Shown: positions 23,355 through 34,100 of the stretch, piece by piece
Layout of the letters: every line of letters starts with the position of its first letter
How positions within the stretch are numbered: position 1 is the stretch's first letter
Assembly: GCF_014633365.1 (NCBI RefSeq)
Contig: NC_068352.1
Location: 30,785,310-30,849,309, forward strand
Length of the DNA: 64,000 bases
Source: Diospyros lotus
Taxonomy: Eukaryota; Streptophyta; Magnoliopsida; Ericales; Ebenaceae
Reading direction: 5' to 3'
The notes under the pieces: generated by a model
Told to the model about the DNA's origin: nothing
The model's input: the letters and a program-made list of their open reading frames with translations, nothing else
Database searches by the model: none
Position numbers and translations under genes: made by a program

Positions 23355-23633
23355 GTGTTTGATACGGCTGTTGGAGACATTGCAATTGTGACAAACCCCA
23401 CAAAGGATTGTTGGTTTTACCCAGCCTTTTATTGCGACAGGTCTAGTCATAGTGGCTCTCATCAGCAGCTCAAAGTCAGGCGCTTGGGTGTTTCTCAAAC
23501 CATTCACAGTAGAGATGTGGTCTGTCACTGCAGCTGCCTCTATGGTTATGGCAGTGGTTATCTGGATTCTTGAACATCGTGTTAACGATGATTTCTGGGG
23601 TTCTCCTAGGAGACAGCTCATAACAATGTTCAT
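23355..23633 (+). pseudogene. GLR pseudogene, S1 end, M1 and pore-loop segment
   Basis: After an acceptor-like ATATCAG (23354) the text is VFDTAVGDIAIVTNPTK, then a frameshift, then FIATGLVIVALISSSKSGAW, VFLKPFTVEMWSVTAAASM, VMAVVIWILEHRVNDDFWGS and PRRQLITMFM. In GLRs this is the end of the S1 ligand-binding lobe, helix M1 and the start of the pore region (FDAAVGDIAIVTNRTK, GAWVFLKPFTxEMWCVTA, VVWILEHRxNDDFRGPPxxQ). A donor CAT|GTAAGC follows at 23634. The stretch linking it to the previous segment (end of the ATD and most of S1, about 150 residues in the family) is absent; 23105-23354 holds unrelated AT-rich DNA. Confidence 0.92.
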
Positions 23634-23837
23634 GTAAGCATCATTGATCATTGATATTTGAAAGCTCATTTCTGTTTCCATATTGTTTGTATTAAAATTT
23701 TTCTATACATTATAGGAAGTTTAGGGGCTCTACAACCTACAACTGTACATCTGATTATGTTTAAGACTTGAGCCCAGTCCCTATAGACCACATGTCACCC
23801 ATGAATAACTTGATTGCCCTGCATTCTGTTTGTGCAG

Positions 23838-23870
23838 GTTCAGCTTCTCAACTCTGTTCAAGGCAAATCA
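23838..23870 (+). pseudogene. GLR pseudogene, short pore-region exon stub
   Basis: After TTTGTGCAG (ends 23837) the frame gives FSFSTLFKANH then stop. GLR proteins read MFLFSFSTLFKTNQE at this point, so this continues the previous exon across a 204-bp intron (23634-23837). Downstream to 24071 the sequence has open stretches but no GLR match. Confidence 0.85.
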
Positions 23871-24071
23871 TAAGAGAAGAGTGCACTTACAATAATGAGG
23901 AAAGATTACTTGAGCTTAAGAAAACAGTTCTTTTATTAGAGCATAATACATCACATTCGAATAAAGGGAAAGTGTCCATTATTGAAGAAGGATGATTTTC
24001 TTTCTTCTGCTATTTACATTTTTGTTTGCCGAGTTGTACAGAGGGACAATGATATATTTTTCCTTTTATAT
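23871..24071. other. unassigned DNA between GLR stub and copia D
   Basis: An open stretch encoding a Glu/Lys/Leu-rich peptide (LELKKTVLLLEHNTSHSNK) lies at about 23900-23995. It does not match GLR; its origin is unclear. Confidence 0.35.
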
Positions 24072-24772
24072 TGTTAGAATATTCCTTTTGTAATGGTATA
24101 TAAATGATTGAGTGTACAGTTTTGAGAAAATAAGATCAAAAAATATTTTCTCTCCATTTTCTAGGCATTTTCTTCTCTGCATTCTCTATTCTTCATTTTG
24201 TTGCATGGTATTAGAGCCCCCTTGATCCAAACTTCTCGCCATGGCTAACAAAAGGTTTCTCAAATTTTCAGATCCTTTCAACCCATTTCACATTGGCAAC
24301 GGTGACAATCCCGTTGCTGTCTTAGTTTTAGATCTCTTGACTGCTGACAATTATGTCAGTTGGTCTCGAGTTGTAAGTCGTGCCCTTTGAGCCAAGAACA
24401 AGCTTAGTTTCATCAATGGGACCACTTTCAAACCTCAAGATGCCATTGATCCAATTTTTGAAGCATGGGAATGCTGCAATGATTTAGTCGTCTCCTGGCT
24501 TCAAAATTCTGTAAGTTCTTTTATTAAATCCAGTCTTGTCTTGGCCGATGATTCTCGCACTCTCTGGCTTGAACATCAGGACCGTTTTACTCAACAAAAT
24601 AGTTCTTGCATATTTCAATTCAAATGGGATCTTGCTAGCCTCTCTCAAGGTCAGGATTCCATTAGCACTTATTTTGGCCGCTTAAAAATTTTATGGGATG
24701 AATTGGCTATCTACGACCCCATGCCTGTTTGTGATTGTGGCAAGTTGAAGATCTTAAATGATTGATACGATT
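24072..24772 (+). mobile_element. truncated copia element D (short LTR plus gag)
   Basis: Probable LTR TGTTAGAATATTCC...TTGTTGCA at 24072-24205 (134 bp, with TATATAAA near 24100), then a PBS TGGTATTAGAGCC (24206-24218), then gag from ATG 24241. The element ends near 24770 without zinc knuckle, pol or a second LTR. The LTR start is uncertain because no partner LTR exists. It lies in the same former GLR intron as element B. Confidence 0.7.
24241..24765 (+). pseudogene. gag of truncated copia D
   Basis: MANKRFLKFSDPFNPFHIGN, then NPVAVLVLDLLTADNYVSW, SRVVSRAL, stop, AKNKLSFINGTTFKPQ, SWLQNSVSSFIKSSLVLAD, RTLWLEHQDRFTQQNSSCIF, QFKWDLASLSQGQDSISTYF, GRLKILWDELAIYDPMPVC. This is the RE-type copia gag order (DNPGxxLVxxxLxGxNYxSWSRxMxxALxAKNKLGFIDG; RIFQLKxxxxxLxQGxxSVxxYFxxLKxLWDEL). 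One in-frame stop near 24390. It belongs to a different gag family from elements A, B, C, F and I. Confidence 0.88.
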
Positions 24773-24932
24773 GTGATTGTGTCATATAGTTTTTAATGGG
24801 TTCATCTAATTCTTATTTCCCTTCCACAGATCAGATTATACAATCATGATTGAGTTTTTAATGGGATTATGATTCTTATTGAGTTTTAAGGCAAGGTTTT
24901 CCCAGCATCAGTAAAAACACTTGGTTATCTAA

Positions 24933-25339
24933 TGTAGAAGTCTGAATCAATAGCAAAGCCGTATGTAAAATACCTGAATCGCAGCGGAATATCGCAACTG
25001 ATTTGCCTAACAACCTCCGTGGAAGAAAACTATAAAAGCTTTCTTATCCGTCCACCCCTTGTCCGCCCAAGGCTCGAGTGGTGATGCCGAAGACAGTAAA
25101 TGAGCGATCAGAAACTGATTCTGATTATTATTTTCTCCATTAGGCTCTATGTCTAATTATAGGTATCACAAAAATACAGATAGACATGGCTTTATCGGAA
25201 TTTGAATCTCATTCAAATTATAATTACTTATCCCATTATTGTTAAAATTCAAATGTTAATGAATTTGAAACAAATTCAAATTCATAACATTTATCTATAT
25301 CACTAGGGAACTTATCCCAATGTAACCGTAATTCTAACA
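24933..25339 (-). repeat. LTR (3') of copia element B
   Basis: TGTAGAAGTCTG...ATTCTAACA, 407 bp. The inner neighbour ATCTCCCACTCGGG reads on the minus strand as CCCGAGTGGGAGAT, a polypurine tract, so this is the 3' LTR. Confidence 0.93.
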
Positions 25340-26386
25340 ATCTCCCACTCGGGTACATGGGATAATGCTCAACTCATCTCCTCATACAGGACGTCAAAGG
25401 GTGCGACCTTGATGACAACGATAAGAGTACTATATCAAACAACCACCAATGCCAACATAGTACTGCTGCAAAAAGAAATAAACGAGGGCAATGCCATCTA
25501 TGCCTTAGATAATAAATAACACATCTATCAAATGCTTCCAATCTCTCAAGAGTAACTCTGGACAGCATTTGATCATCAATCGAAGTTCTTGCACTCATGA
25601 TCATCACGCAGATGATCGTCCGGACTATGAGTTGCAAAACTTACATGATGTGGTATAAATTATCTTTCCCAAAATTCGAAACAATCCATCTCTTGGTTCA
25701 ACCACTTGCCCAGACATGGCCCGCCTAGCTGCTTTCTTGCTAGCCAATTGGGTGACATGCTAAAGTAGTGTAATTGAACCTCAACTTCATAAACAATTTT
25801 AGGTCAAAAGGCATATGTGAATAGGGTCCCACGCGATGACAGAGAGAGAACAATCTTGGCACTTCCCTATAGCGGTCGTACAAGCGCATGCTGTATGATG
25901 TGTATGCTACGGTGGAGCTCCCACTAATCGGGGATGTCACACTCAAAACACTGTATAGATGTCGGCCCAGTCACAACATAGGCACTAGCCTGAGTCACTC
26001 AACTTATGAGTACTCACATCCTGCTTTTCTCGGGCTTAATATGGAATTCAGAATATATCCATATTCGACTTCTTCAAATAAGTCTCATCTTAGCCGTACT
26101 AAGGCGACAATAACAACCTTGTATACCCCTCATGTATCAAGGCACTTACACTGACCACATAAGTCCAAGAGTAAGTTGTCTCATCCTACACACCACATAG
26201 GTGTCAGGGCGATCGTCCGCGTGAGTGGACCGATCCAAGCCTAGTGACATTCACGAACATGTGCAATTATTTTCATGTTTTCCATATCAACAACACAATG
26301 TCATATAATGAAAACAGAAAGAAGATAACAAATATCCATCAAAATAAATCAAAATGAATGTCATAAACAGTGAACAAATGTAGAAC
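25340..26386 (-). other. 3' untranslated region of copia element B
   Basis: About 1.05 kb between the pol stop (26387) and the 3' LTR. Several short open frames on both strands but none with a recognisable motif. This is longer than the near-zero distance in elements A and I. Some elements carry extra frames here; I see no support for one. Confidence 0.6.
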
Positions 26387-29155
26387 TCAAATTCTACGTA
26401 ATCCCATATGCCTCACATGGGATTCAAATACATTCCTGCTAAGTGGCTTTGTCAATGGGTCAGCCAACATTTCAGTGCTAGGAATATAACTTAAAATCAC
26501 TTCTTTGTCCCTGATCAATCCTCTAATGTAGTGATATCTTCTTCTTATGTGCTTTCCTCTATCATGGAATTTGGGGTCATGTGCGAACTGCATCGCAGCT
26601 GTGTTGTCGATCCAAATTTCGACAGGTTCATTAGCCTGAGCTGTTACCCCAAGCTCTCGAAGGAAAGCACTAAGCCAGGAGGATGCATGTCTTCCAGCTT
26701 CTGAGCTAGCCACATACTCTGCTTCCATGGTTGACTGAGCAACACAATCTTGCTTCTTGCTTCGCCAAGAAATTGAGCCTCCACCAAGAGTGAAAACATA
26801 TGCTGATGTGGAGACACTATCATCTTTATCTCCGCCAAAATCAGCATCAGTGTAACCATGTACTTTCATATCTCCACCTTGGAAAGTTAGAGCATAATCA
26901 TAAGTACCACGTAGATACCTCATGATTCTCTTTACAACTCTCCAATGTATCTCACCAGGATTACTTTGGTATCTGCTTACTAGCCCAACGGCGAAACAGA
27001 TATCAGGACGAGTACACTTCATAAGGTACATGAGACTCACAACAGCACTAGCGTATGGTTTCTTTTCCATTAGTTTCCTTTCTTCCTCTGTTTTAGGGCA
27101 CTGACTAGTACTCAAGGTGCAACCCTTATCAACCAGAGTATCAACAGGTTTTGAGTTATCCATATTAAATCATTCAAGGATCTTACGAAGGTAAGTCTCT
27201 TGAGACAAACTCAAAAGCCTCCTTGAGCGATCCCTCGAGATCTTAACTCTAAGGATATAACTCGCTTCCCCTAAATCCTTCATCTCAAAGACAGAGGATA
27301 GCCATTCCTTAATGATGTTGATCATCTCCAAGTTGTTTCCCACCAATAAGATGTCATCCACATATAAGGACAAAATCAAGAACCCATCTTTTGTTCGTTG
27401 GATATACACACAATGGTCTTCCTCCATCATGGTCAAACCAATAGAGGTGACGGCTTCATGAAACCGTAGATACCATTGTCTAGACGACTGCTTGAGACCA
27501 TATATGGATCGTTTGAGACGGCACACTTTGCCCTCTTGCCCTTCAGTAACAAAACCGATGGGTTGATCCATATATATCTCCTCGTCTAGTTCTCCATTGA
27601 GAAATGCTGTCTTGACATCCATCTGGTGTAGCTCAAGATCTAAATGAGCGACAATGGCTAGAATCATGCGAATAGAGTCAAATCTCACCACAGGAGAAAA
27701 TGTCTCTAAGAAATCTACACCCTCCATTTGGGTGTAACCCTTCGCGACCAATCTGGCTTTATACTTGTCAATCGATCCATCAACTCGGCGTTTGATTTTC
27801 AAGACCCACTTGTTACCAATCGCCTTTCTATTTGGTGGAAGATCAACAAGTTCCCACACCTTGTTCTTATCCATCGAGTCCATTTCCTCTTTCATAGCGA
27901 TCAACCATTGATCTCGGTTTGGGGAGGTTAAGACTTCTTCATAAGAAGTCGGCTCACTGTCATCCGACATGGCACACATAAGTACCCTTCCCTGAATATC
28001 ATCGAAATGACGGCGAGGGATTAGCCCACACTGGCTACGTCGAATTACTTGAGTCTCCGAAGTACTGTCTATGGGTTCACTCCCACTAACTGCAAGAATT
28101 CTCCCACTGACAAAAGGCACTTCCTCTTGTAACTCATACAATTGGGAGTCCTTATTAACCTCACCAATTCTTGGGAACTCATCCTCAAGAAACTCTACAT
28201 CCTGAGATTCTGTCTCAGTCAAACCCCCACTAGGATGTTCACCATACATGACGTATCCTTTTGATCCTGCAGGATACCGAATGAACACTTTCTTGCTAGC
28301 TCTTGGTCCAAGTTTTCCATACTTGTGAGACGTGCTATGAACATATCCAACTGATCCCCAAGGCCACAAATGATCTAAGTTTGGACTTCTACCAGTCCAT
28401 AACTCATAAGGGGTAGAAGGCACGAACTTGCTTGGAACACGATTAAGAATGTAGGCTGCAGTCAACAATGCATCTCCCCAGAAATTAATCGGGAGATTCG
28501 CCTGCACCAACATCGATCTAACCATTTCCAACAAAGTCATATTCCGGCGTTTTGCAACACTATTTTGTTGCGGAGTGCCAGGAATGGTTAGGTGTCGAAC
28601 TATACATTTTTCCTCACATAGGCTTCTAAACTGATCAGAAAGATATTCACGGCCTCTATCGGTTCGAAGAGTTTTTAAGCTCTTATCCATCTGATTTTCA
28701 ACCTCATGCACAAAGCGTCTGAAGCAATCTAAAGCTTCTGACTAATGAGAAATCAGATACACGTAACCGAAACGTGAATAATCGTCTATGAAGGTAATAA
28801 AGTATGATACACCATGACGTGCCCTTGTATTCATAGGACCGCATATGTCAGAGTGTACTAACTCCAAAGGGCAAGATGCACGGGAAGCCTTACCAAAAGG
28901 TTTCCTCTTGGCCTTACCAGCTAGGCAAGGTTCGCACACAGTGAGTCTCACTTTACTGAGAGATCCCAATAGACCTTCTCTCGCTAGCCTTGCCATCCTT
29001 TCTTGACCCACATGGCCACATAAATCACAATCAACATTTATGTTAGAAGAAGTAGAAGAAACTAAAGCAATAGAATGGTTATCAAAAACATGATCCAAAT
29101 TAAGTTTGAAAAAATCATCTACTAAGAAACCACCTCCAAAGAATGTATCATCCAT
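26387..29155 (-). pseudogene. integrase, reverse transcriptase and RNase H of copia element B
   Basis: Minus strand. GAG-pre-integrase with CDLCGHVGQERMARLAREGL and CEPCLAGKAKRKPFG (29155-28742), integrase HSDICGPMNTRARHGVSYF, FIDDYSRFGYVYL, then a TAG near 28743, then [37 protein letters not shown] with [51 protein letters not shown] and [11 protein letters not shown]; a TGA near 27170; then RNase H with GYTDADFGGDKDDSVST, STMEAEYVASSEA, IWIDNTAAMQFAHDPKFHDR and the end ADPLTKPLSRNVFESHVRHM. All pieces share one frame; it differs from the gag-protease frame, so an indel lies at about 29150. Only three lesions separate this from a full polyprotein. Confidence 0.93.
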
Positions 29156-30332
29156 AGATGTTCACGCCAGTGTCACGGAAAAGAAAAGAATAACCTTGTC
29201 CTAATAAACATGCTACTGATAATAGATTACACCGGACTCCAGGAGCATACATAACGTCCTTCAGGAGTAGAATCTTGCCATTCTTCATCTTGAGCTGGAA
29301 AGAACCAACTCCAAGAATTTCTTCTTGTGTGCCATTCCCAAGCGTGACGTACTGAGTTCCCACTGGCACCCGGTGGTAATCCACAAACCCTTCTTTCTCA
29401 ACACTTATGTGTCGTGTTGCTCCTGTATCCACAATCCACTCAGGACGTGAGTATGCAACTAATGCATGTGAGCAAACATGAATCAAAGGGGAATAAGAAG
29501 AGAAATATATCTTCTTCAGCTCTGGACAATCTCGAGCGAAGTGACCATTCTTCTTACAATTATAGCATTTCAATTTGGACAGGTCTTTCTTTCCACGTGT
29601 CCCTCTTTTGGCCTTCTTGTTCTTGCCAATATTAGGTGCAGGCCCTGATGCCTTCGATCCTTGTCTCTTACGTTTAGGCTCGAAGCCCTCACGTCTGTCG
29701 ACCTTGGCTACAAAAGCCGCCGCACGGTTCGCTTCAACGTGCTCCGCCTCAAGCTCCAAGTGACGTGAAATATCATTAAAAGTTTTGATGTTTTCACTGT
29801 GTGTCATAAGGAGCTTCATCTGAGACCACTCAGGGTCAGGCAAGGATCTGATCACCCCTAGGAGTTGCTGCTCATCAGTAAGCGCTACTCCCGCACTCTG
29901 AAGATCTCTGATAAGTGAACCCATCACTCTCAAATGCTCAGCCATGTTGTGCCTCGGGTCTTTGACATACTGTTGAAATTTTAATTGTAAAGCACGAAGC
30001 TTTGTTGCAGATGTCTGACCAAAAGTGATCTTCAACTTTTGCCACATTTCTATGGCTGTCTGGCAAGACTCAAACTGGCCCATGAGATCGGCCCGCATGC
30101 TAACAAGCATCGCAAGACGAGCATAATGGTCCCTCTTAAGCCATTTGTCATAGGCTCGCTGTGTCACCAAGGAAACATTTTCCCCTTGCGGCACGGGATG
30201 TGAAGTCTCCAATACGTCCCATACTTTCTCCATCTGAAGTAGATACTGAATCTGCTTCTCCCATGTGGAGTAGTTGGACCCATCCAACTTATCTGTCCTG
30301 GTCATGCTTCCAGCAACTGAACTGGTGGCCAT
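29148..30332 (-). CDS. gag and protease of copia element B (open, frameshifted before integrase)
   Basis: A 394-codon open frame from ATG 30332: MATSSVAGSMTRTDKLDGSN, YSTWEKQIQYLLQMEKVWDV (gag N-terminus), ATKLRALQLKFQQYVKDP and MAEHLRVMGSLIRDLQSAG (gag core, about residues 115-155), a basic region, the CCHC zinc knuckle CYNCKKNGHFARDC (about residues 256-269) and the aspartic protease WIVDTGATRHIS (about residues 302-313; DTG catalytic triad). It is the best-preserved gag here. It ends VNIYG at 29148, where the integrase frame overlaps by a few bases in another phase; because copia polyproteins are normally one frame, I read this as a recent indel rather than programmed shifting, but the latter is not excluded. 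Confidence 0.88.
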   Translation of the reverse strand: MATSSVAGSMTRTDKLDGSNYSTWEKQIQYLLQMEKVWDVLETSHPVPQGENVSLVTQRAYDKWLKRDHYARLAMLVSMRADLMGQFESCQTAIEMWQKLKITFGQTSATKLRALQLKFQQYVKDPRHNMAEHLRVMGSLIRDLQSAGVALTDEQQLLGVIRSLPDPEWSQMKLLMTHSENIKTFNDISRHLELEAEHVEANRAAAFVAKVDRREGFEPKRKRQGSKASGPAPNIGKNKKAKRGTRGKKDLSKLKCYNCKKNGHFARDCPELKKIYFSSYSPLIHVCSHALVAYSRPEWIVDTGATRHISVEKEGFVDYHRVPVGTQYVTLGNGTQEEILGVGSFQLKMKNGKILLLKDVMYAPGVRCNLLSVACLLGQGYSFLFRDTGVNIYG

Positions 30333-32008
30333 TGATCACTGAATCAAGGACAACAAAAGACATTCAATGCACATGTTCAAAGCAAACAATTAAATCAAAC
30401 ATTTAGCTATGCACTTCAGGATCAACAGATCGCCAGGCTTCAAAGTCATCACCTTTAATGCACAACTAATATGTTATGACTTAATTGTTTATGTAGAACT
30501 AATCCACAATATCCAACAATATATTAGAACCCACACAAGGCCCAAGATCGGTACTAAACCAAAATTAATTATCAATAAGCAAATAAAACTAAATATTTGC
30601 AGACAATAGATAATTAATTAAGTTAGCAAAAAAAAAATGCCACATCACATGTATTTATAATTTTAGACTCAAAATTAAACTCATTAATTTATGGTCTAAA
30701 AGAATAAATCAAACAATTATCATGACAATATTAAAACATATAATAAAAGTCATGAAAACAATTTTATTAATTACAAAAATTAATATTCCAGAATTAAATA
30801 TTCCTAAAATAATTCTGATTGATTTTTATTTTTAATTCAAAAATGGATTTATTATTTAAGTTAAAACTTTAGGCACAAAATTAAACTAATTAATTAATAG
30901 CCCAAAGCATAATCCAAATGATTAAATAAAAAACCCAATAGAATGCCCAAAACAAAATTGAGGCCCAAAAGATTTTAAATTAAAATCTGGTCCATGTTTT
31001 AATAAAACAATTAGTCCAACTCCAGATCCAATTATGTTAAAACAAGTAGCCCTATCCAAGGCCCATTTCAATTGAAACAAATCCAATTACTTAGATATTA
31101 TCTTGGATCTTTAAATGGGGTAGGCTAAACGGATTCGGATCAGACCCAGCACTCAACTGGGTCTTCATCTTCTTCCTTAACACAAAGTTAGGGTTTTGCA
31201 GGGCAACCATGCGCCGCCGCCGCCGCTGGCTTCTTCCTCCAACGCCGTCGATCGCCCCTTCACCATCTCCGTTTGATGCCGCAGGCCGCGAAGACCGACG
31301 ACCGACCGGTGGCTCGCAACAGCCACCATCAGTCTTTTAGCATTCCCGAAAATAGAAGAAGTCGCGGTCATGGTGGACTGATCAAGCCATGGCCGCCATC
31401 TTCCTTCCATTAATGGCGGCTATGGAGGCAGCCGTTCGACGACTCACGTCGAACCCATGACGAAGAGGAGAAAACAGAGGCATCGGCCATGAAGGAGCTT
31501 CCACAGCAGCGATCCAAGAATCGGCCATGGCCGATTTCAGCTTCCGCCTGCATGGTTCTCCCACTGGTCGAGACTTACACAACCCCTAGGGATGGCTTCA
31601 GCCATCGCGAGGACGACCCTCGCTTGATGCCTCTCTGGATTCGACACCAAAACATCGCCCACGAACCGCGACATACGCGGGTCTGGTTACTGCCATGGCG
31701 AGAAGACCGAGCGGCAAGACCACTTAAGATCGAGCCACTGGCCGCGACGAACACGGCCGCTGCAGATGGCGCCTCAGCCATCGCGAGGACGATCAACGAG
31801 CAGCACGCCCAGCGGCTGTGACAAACACGGCCACCGGTGACTGTCTTAGCCATGGCTAAATCGCAGAGCAAACAAACAGACCGACCAAAATAATAATCAC
31901 ACAGAATAAATTTTACGCGTAAAATATCACAAGATATAAAAAAAGACCCATGAATATAAATGGTCAATCACAATGGTGTAGACAAATTAACAATGGCTCT
32001 GATACCAC
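30333..32008 (-). other. leader of copia element B with GC-rich island
   Basis: About 1.7 kb between the 5' LTR and gag. The part near gag (30333-31130) is AT-rich. A GC-rich block at about 31190-31850 is full of GCC/GGC words and GCCATGGC palindromes on both strands, with overlapping open frames up to 130 codons that match no family I know. The leader of element I and the LTR of G also have GC-rich blocks, although their sequences differ. Confidence 0.65.
31995..32007 (-). other. primer-binding site of element B (initiator tRNA-Met)
   Basis: The minus strand reads TGGTATCAGAGCC, one base inside the 5' LTR (32009). Confidence 0.93.
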
Positions 32009-32415
32009 TGTGGAAGTCTGAATCAATAGCAAAGCGGTATGTAAAATACCTGAATCACAGCAGAATATCACAATTGATTTGCTTAACAACCTCCGTGTAA
32101 AAAAACTATAAAAGTTTTCTTATCCGTCCACCCCTTGTCCGCCCAAGGTTCGAGTGGTGATGCCGAAGATAGTATATGAGCGATCAGAAACTGATTCTGA
32201 TTATTATTTTCTCCATTAGGCTCTATGTCTATTTATAGGTATCACAAAAATACAGATAGATGTGGCTTTATCAGAATTTGAATCTCATTCAAATTCTAAT
32301 TACTTATCCCATTATTGTTAAAATTCAAATGTTAATGAATTTAAAACAAATTCAAATTCATAATATTTATCTATATCACTAGGGAACTTATCCCAATGTA
32401 ACCGTAATTCTATCA
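32009..32415 (-). repeat. LTR (5') of copia element B
   Basis: TGTGGAAGTCTG...ATTCTATCA, 407 bp. On the minus strand a TATAAATA box lies at 32230-32237; the left LTR carries TATAATTA at the same place. TCTAA follows at 32416-32420. Confidence 0.93.
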
Positions 32416-32630
32416 TCTAAATTTTTTAGCAATGAAAATTAAACACGAGAAAATTTTATCTTGTGATAACTGCTTCGGTTTTTCACATTTGCTTTTTGTA
32501 TTCATAATCTTTTTGAATACTCTTCACTAGAATTTCTCATTCCTTTCAACAAAAATTTTAGATTCCATTAGGATCTATGGCATTTCAGACCAAAATCTAA
32601 GCAGTTTCTTTTCCCAACTTGATTTCACAG

Positions 32631-33036
32631 AGGAACAGACCGTAAGCACACTTGGAAGGATGGTAATGGTGGTCTGGCTTTTCCTTTTGTTGGTGATCAC
32701 ATCAAGTTACACAGCAAGCCTGACTTCAATCCTTACAGTCCAGCGGCTTTCATCATCCATCACATGAATTGACAACCTAATTGCCGGAAGCTGGCCTATT
32801 GGCTATCAAGTGGGCTTGTTTGCTTATAGCTATTTAACAGAGAGTCTTAACATACCTGGATCAAGTGGGCTTGTTGGCTCCCTGAAGAATACGAGAAAGC
32901 ACTTCAGCTAGGACCAAGCAGAGGAGGAGTGCCAGCTATTGTGGATGAACTTCCATATGTCGAATTATTTCTGTCAAAGCAGACGGATTATGGTATTGTC
33001 GGCCGGGCAGCCATTCACAAGAGTGGGTGGGGATTT
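32631..33036 (+). pseudogene. GLR pseudogene, M3 helix and S2 lobe exon
   Basis: After an acceptor GATTTCACAG (ends 32630): [45 protein letters not shown], stop, [33 protein letters not shown], then shifted pieces equivalent to [20 protein letters not shown] and FTRVGGDL. This is the GLR M3 segment with the SYTA channel-gating signature, followed by the S2 ligand-binding lobe. The exon ends at GGATTT|GTAAGT (33037), the same position as in GLR genes (KSGWGF|AF). One stop (near 32765) and at least two frameshifts. Confidence 0.93.
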
Positions 33037-33337
33037 GTAAGTATTCTCGTTTATAATTAGATTAAGCAGATGCACATTTACATGATTTCTTTCACACAAT
33101 TAACTATCCAAAGTCGCTTTGTGGAACATTTAGTTTAGATTATACGTCATTCATTCATCGGTAAGCAAATGTACATTACACTATATCAACAAATTGATGT
33201 TGGTCGTTGAGGTCTTCTCTTTATGTTTAGAAGGAGAAAAATTAACAGATTTCATGGCATATGCCATTTTGAAGTGATGATATTATCATTGACAGAATTT
33301 CCACACTAAATGGCTTCATGTAATGCAACATAACCAG

Positions 33338-33549
33338 GTTTTTCAGAAAGACTCAGCCCCCTCGTCCTCTGCGCAATCAAGTGCCCGCTTTTCGATGTCG
33401 TTCATAACTTCTTCGACTCCATTGACGAGAAGAAGCCATCAAGAAGATGTTTACTCAACGCGACGATGTTCAACCTCAGATGAGTGGATCAGGAATTTGA
33501 AAGCACTCACAAAGAATGTCCAATCGCGGTTAATGCACCTAGAACTCTA
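33338..33549 (+). pseudogene. GLR pseudogene, C-terminal exon with M4 deleted
   Basis: After AACCAG (ends 33337): VFQKDSAPSSSAQSSARF, and in the next frame TFFDSIDEKKPSRR. GLR proteins have FAFQRDSPLAVDLS just after the intron, then M4, then a cytoplasmic tail with SSxSxRLxxFLSFVDEKE. Here DSAP is joined directly to the SSAR..FFDSIDEKK tail, so about 100 residues including helix M4 are missing and a frameshift separates the halves. This closes the GLR relic. Confidence 0.8.
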
Positions 33550-33840
33550 GTTTTTGTTCTATATATTGACAATATTACTTCATTAATTACCAAGTGTCTG
33601 TGGATGGCATGTTGATATCTTTTTGGGAAGACATATGTATATGGTTTATTAATCTAATGAGTAGCTTTGACTTCATTGGCGTGTTGCAGCGGTGACAAGA
33701 TGAGGCCTCCCCCAGTTCCACCCTGATGATCGAAGCTTTCTTCTTCTTGTTCTTCTTCGACAGTGACCGCAGCCCGGGAACATCGTGACTGCCGGCGGGA
33801 GTTGGAGTTTGAATTGCATTAAAGGGTGAGAAGAAGTTGA
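33550..33840. other. spacer between GLR relic and resistance-gene cluster
   Basis: Mostly non-coding. A GTGTTGCAG followed by GGTGACAAGATGAGGCCTCC and an early stop (33690-33725) could be a remnant of a small terminal exon, but it matches no part of GLR that I can name. Confidence 0.4.
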
Positions 33841-34100
33841 GCGGCTCAATGCACTTCAGGAGCTAGAAAATCTTCCCTTGAAATACCTAGAAGGAATGGA
33901 GCCAGTTGGTTATACACACGTGAAGTGGAGCTTTGATTTTCTAGAAGTTAAAAGAGGATGTAAAGCTGCCAAAGTGGGCAAGGGCAGCAACCGTGGGTGG
34001 AAAGTAGATCATCATGATATTCAAGAATGGCCAGAGAATGATGCCGTCAGGATCTCACCACAAATATATATAAGGAAAGATGTCATTGATCCTCAATAAA
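33841..34100 (+). pseudogene. inverted NBS-LRR fragment (NB-ARC ARC region)
   Basis: Plus strand: ALQELENLPLKYLEGMEPVG, YTHVKWSFDFLEVKRG, and further right HDIQEWPENDA. The CNL gene on the opposite strand reads ALHKLEKSRLKYIEGVEPQG YTPLKWSYEFLKDEGAQ (residues 375-411) and GGQDWPKNNAWKH about 90 residues later. So this is a piece of a sister gene with an internal deletion, lying in opposite orientation to the main gene. No start, P-loop or LRR remains. Confidence 0.88.

Larger units (their letters stand above)
24933..32415 (-). mobile_element. copia element B, complete but with mutated pol
   Basis: 7483 bp, two 407-bp LTRs (24933-25339 and 32009-32415), perfect 5-bp duplication TCTAA (24928-24932 and 32416-32420), PBS for initiator tRNA-Met at 31995-32007 and a polypurine tract next to the left LTR. 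Minus strand. The LTRs differ at 21 of 407 positions by eye (about 5%), which at commonly used plant rates would mean a couple of million years; the rate for this species is unknown. It inserted in the GLR intron upstream of the M3 exon. Gag-protease is one intact frame; one frameshift and two stops interrupt the rest. Confidence 0.95.

Noticed and set aside
31177..31967. Open frames in the GC-rich leader of element B (up to 130 codons)
   Set aside because: Same reason: composition-driven frames on both strands; no conserved motif.
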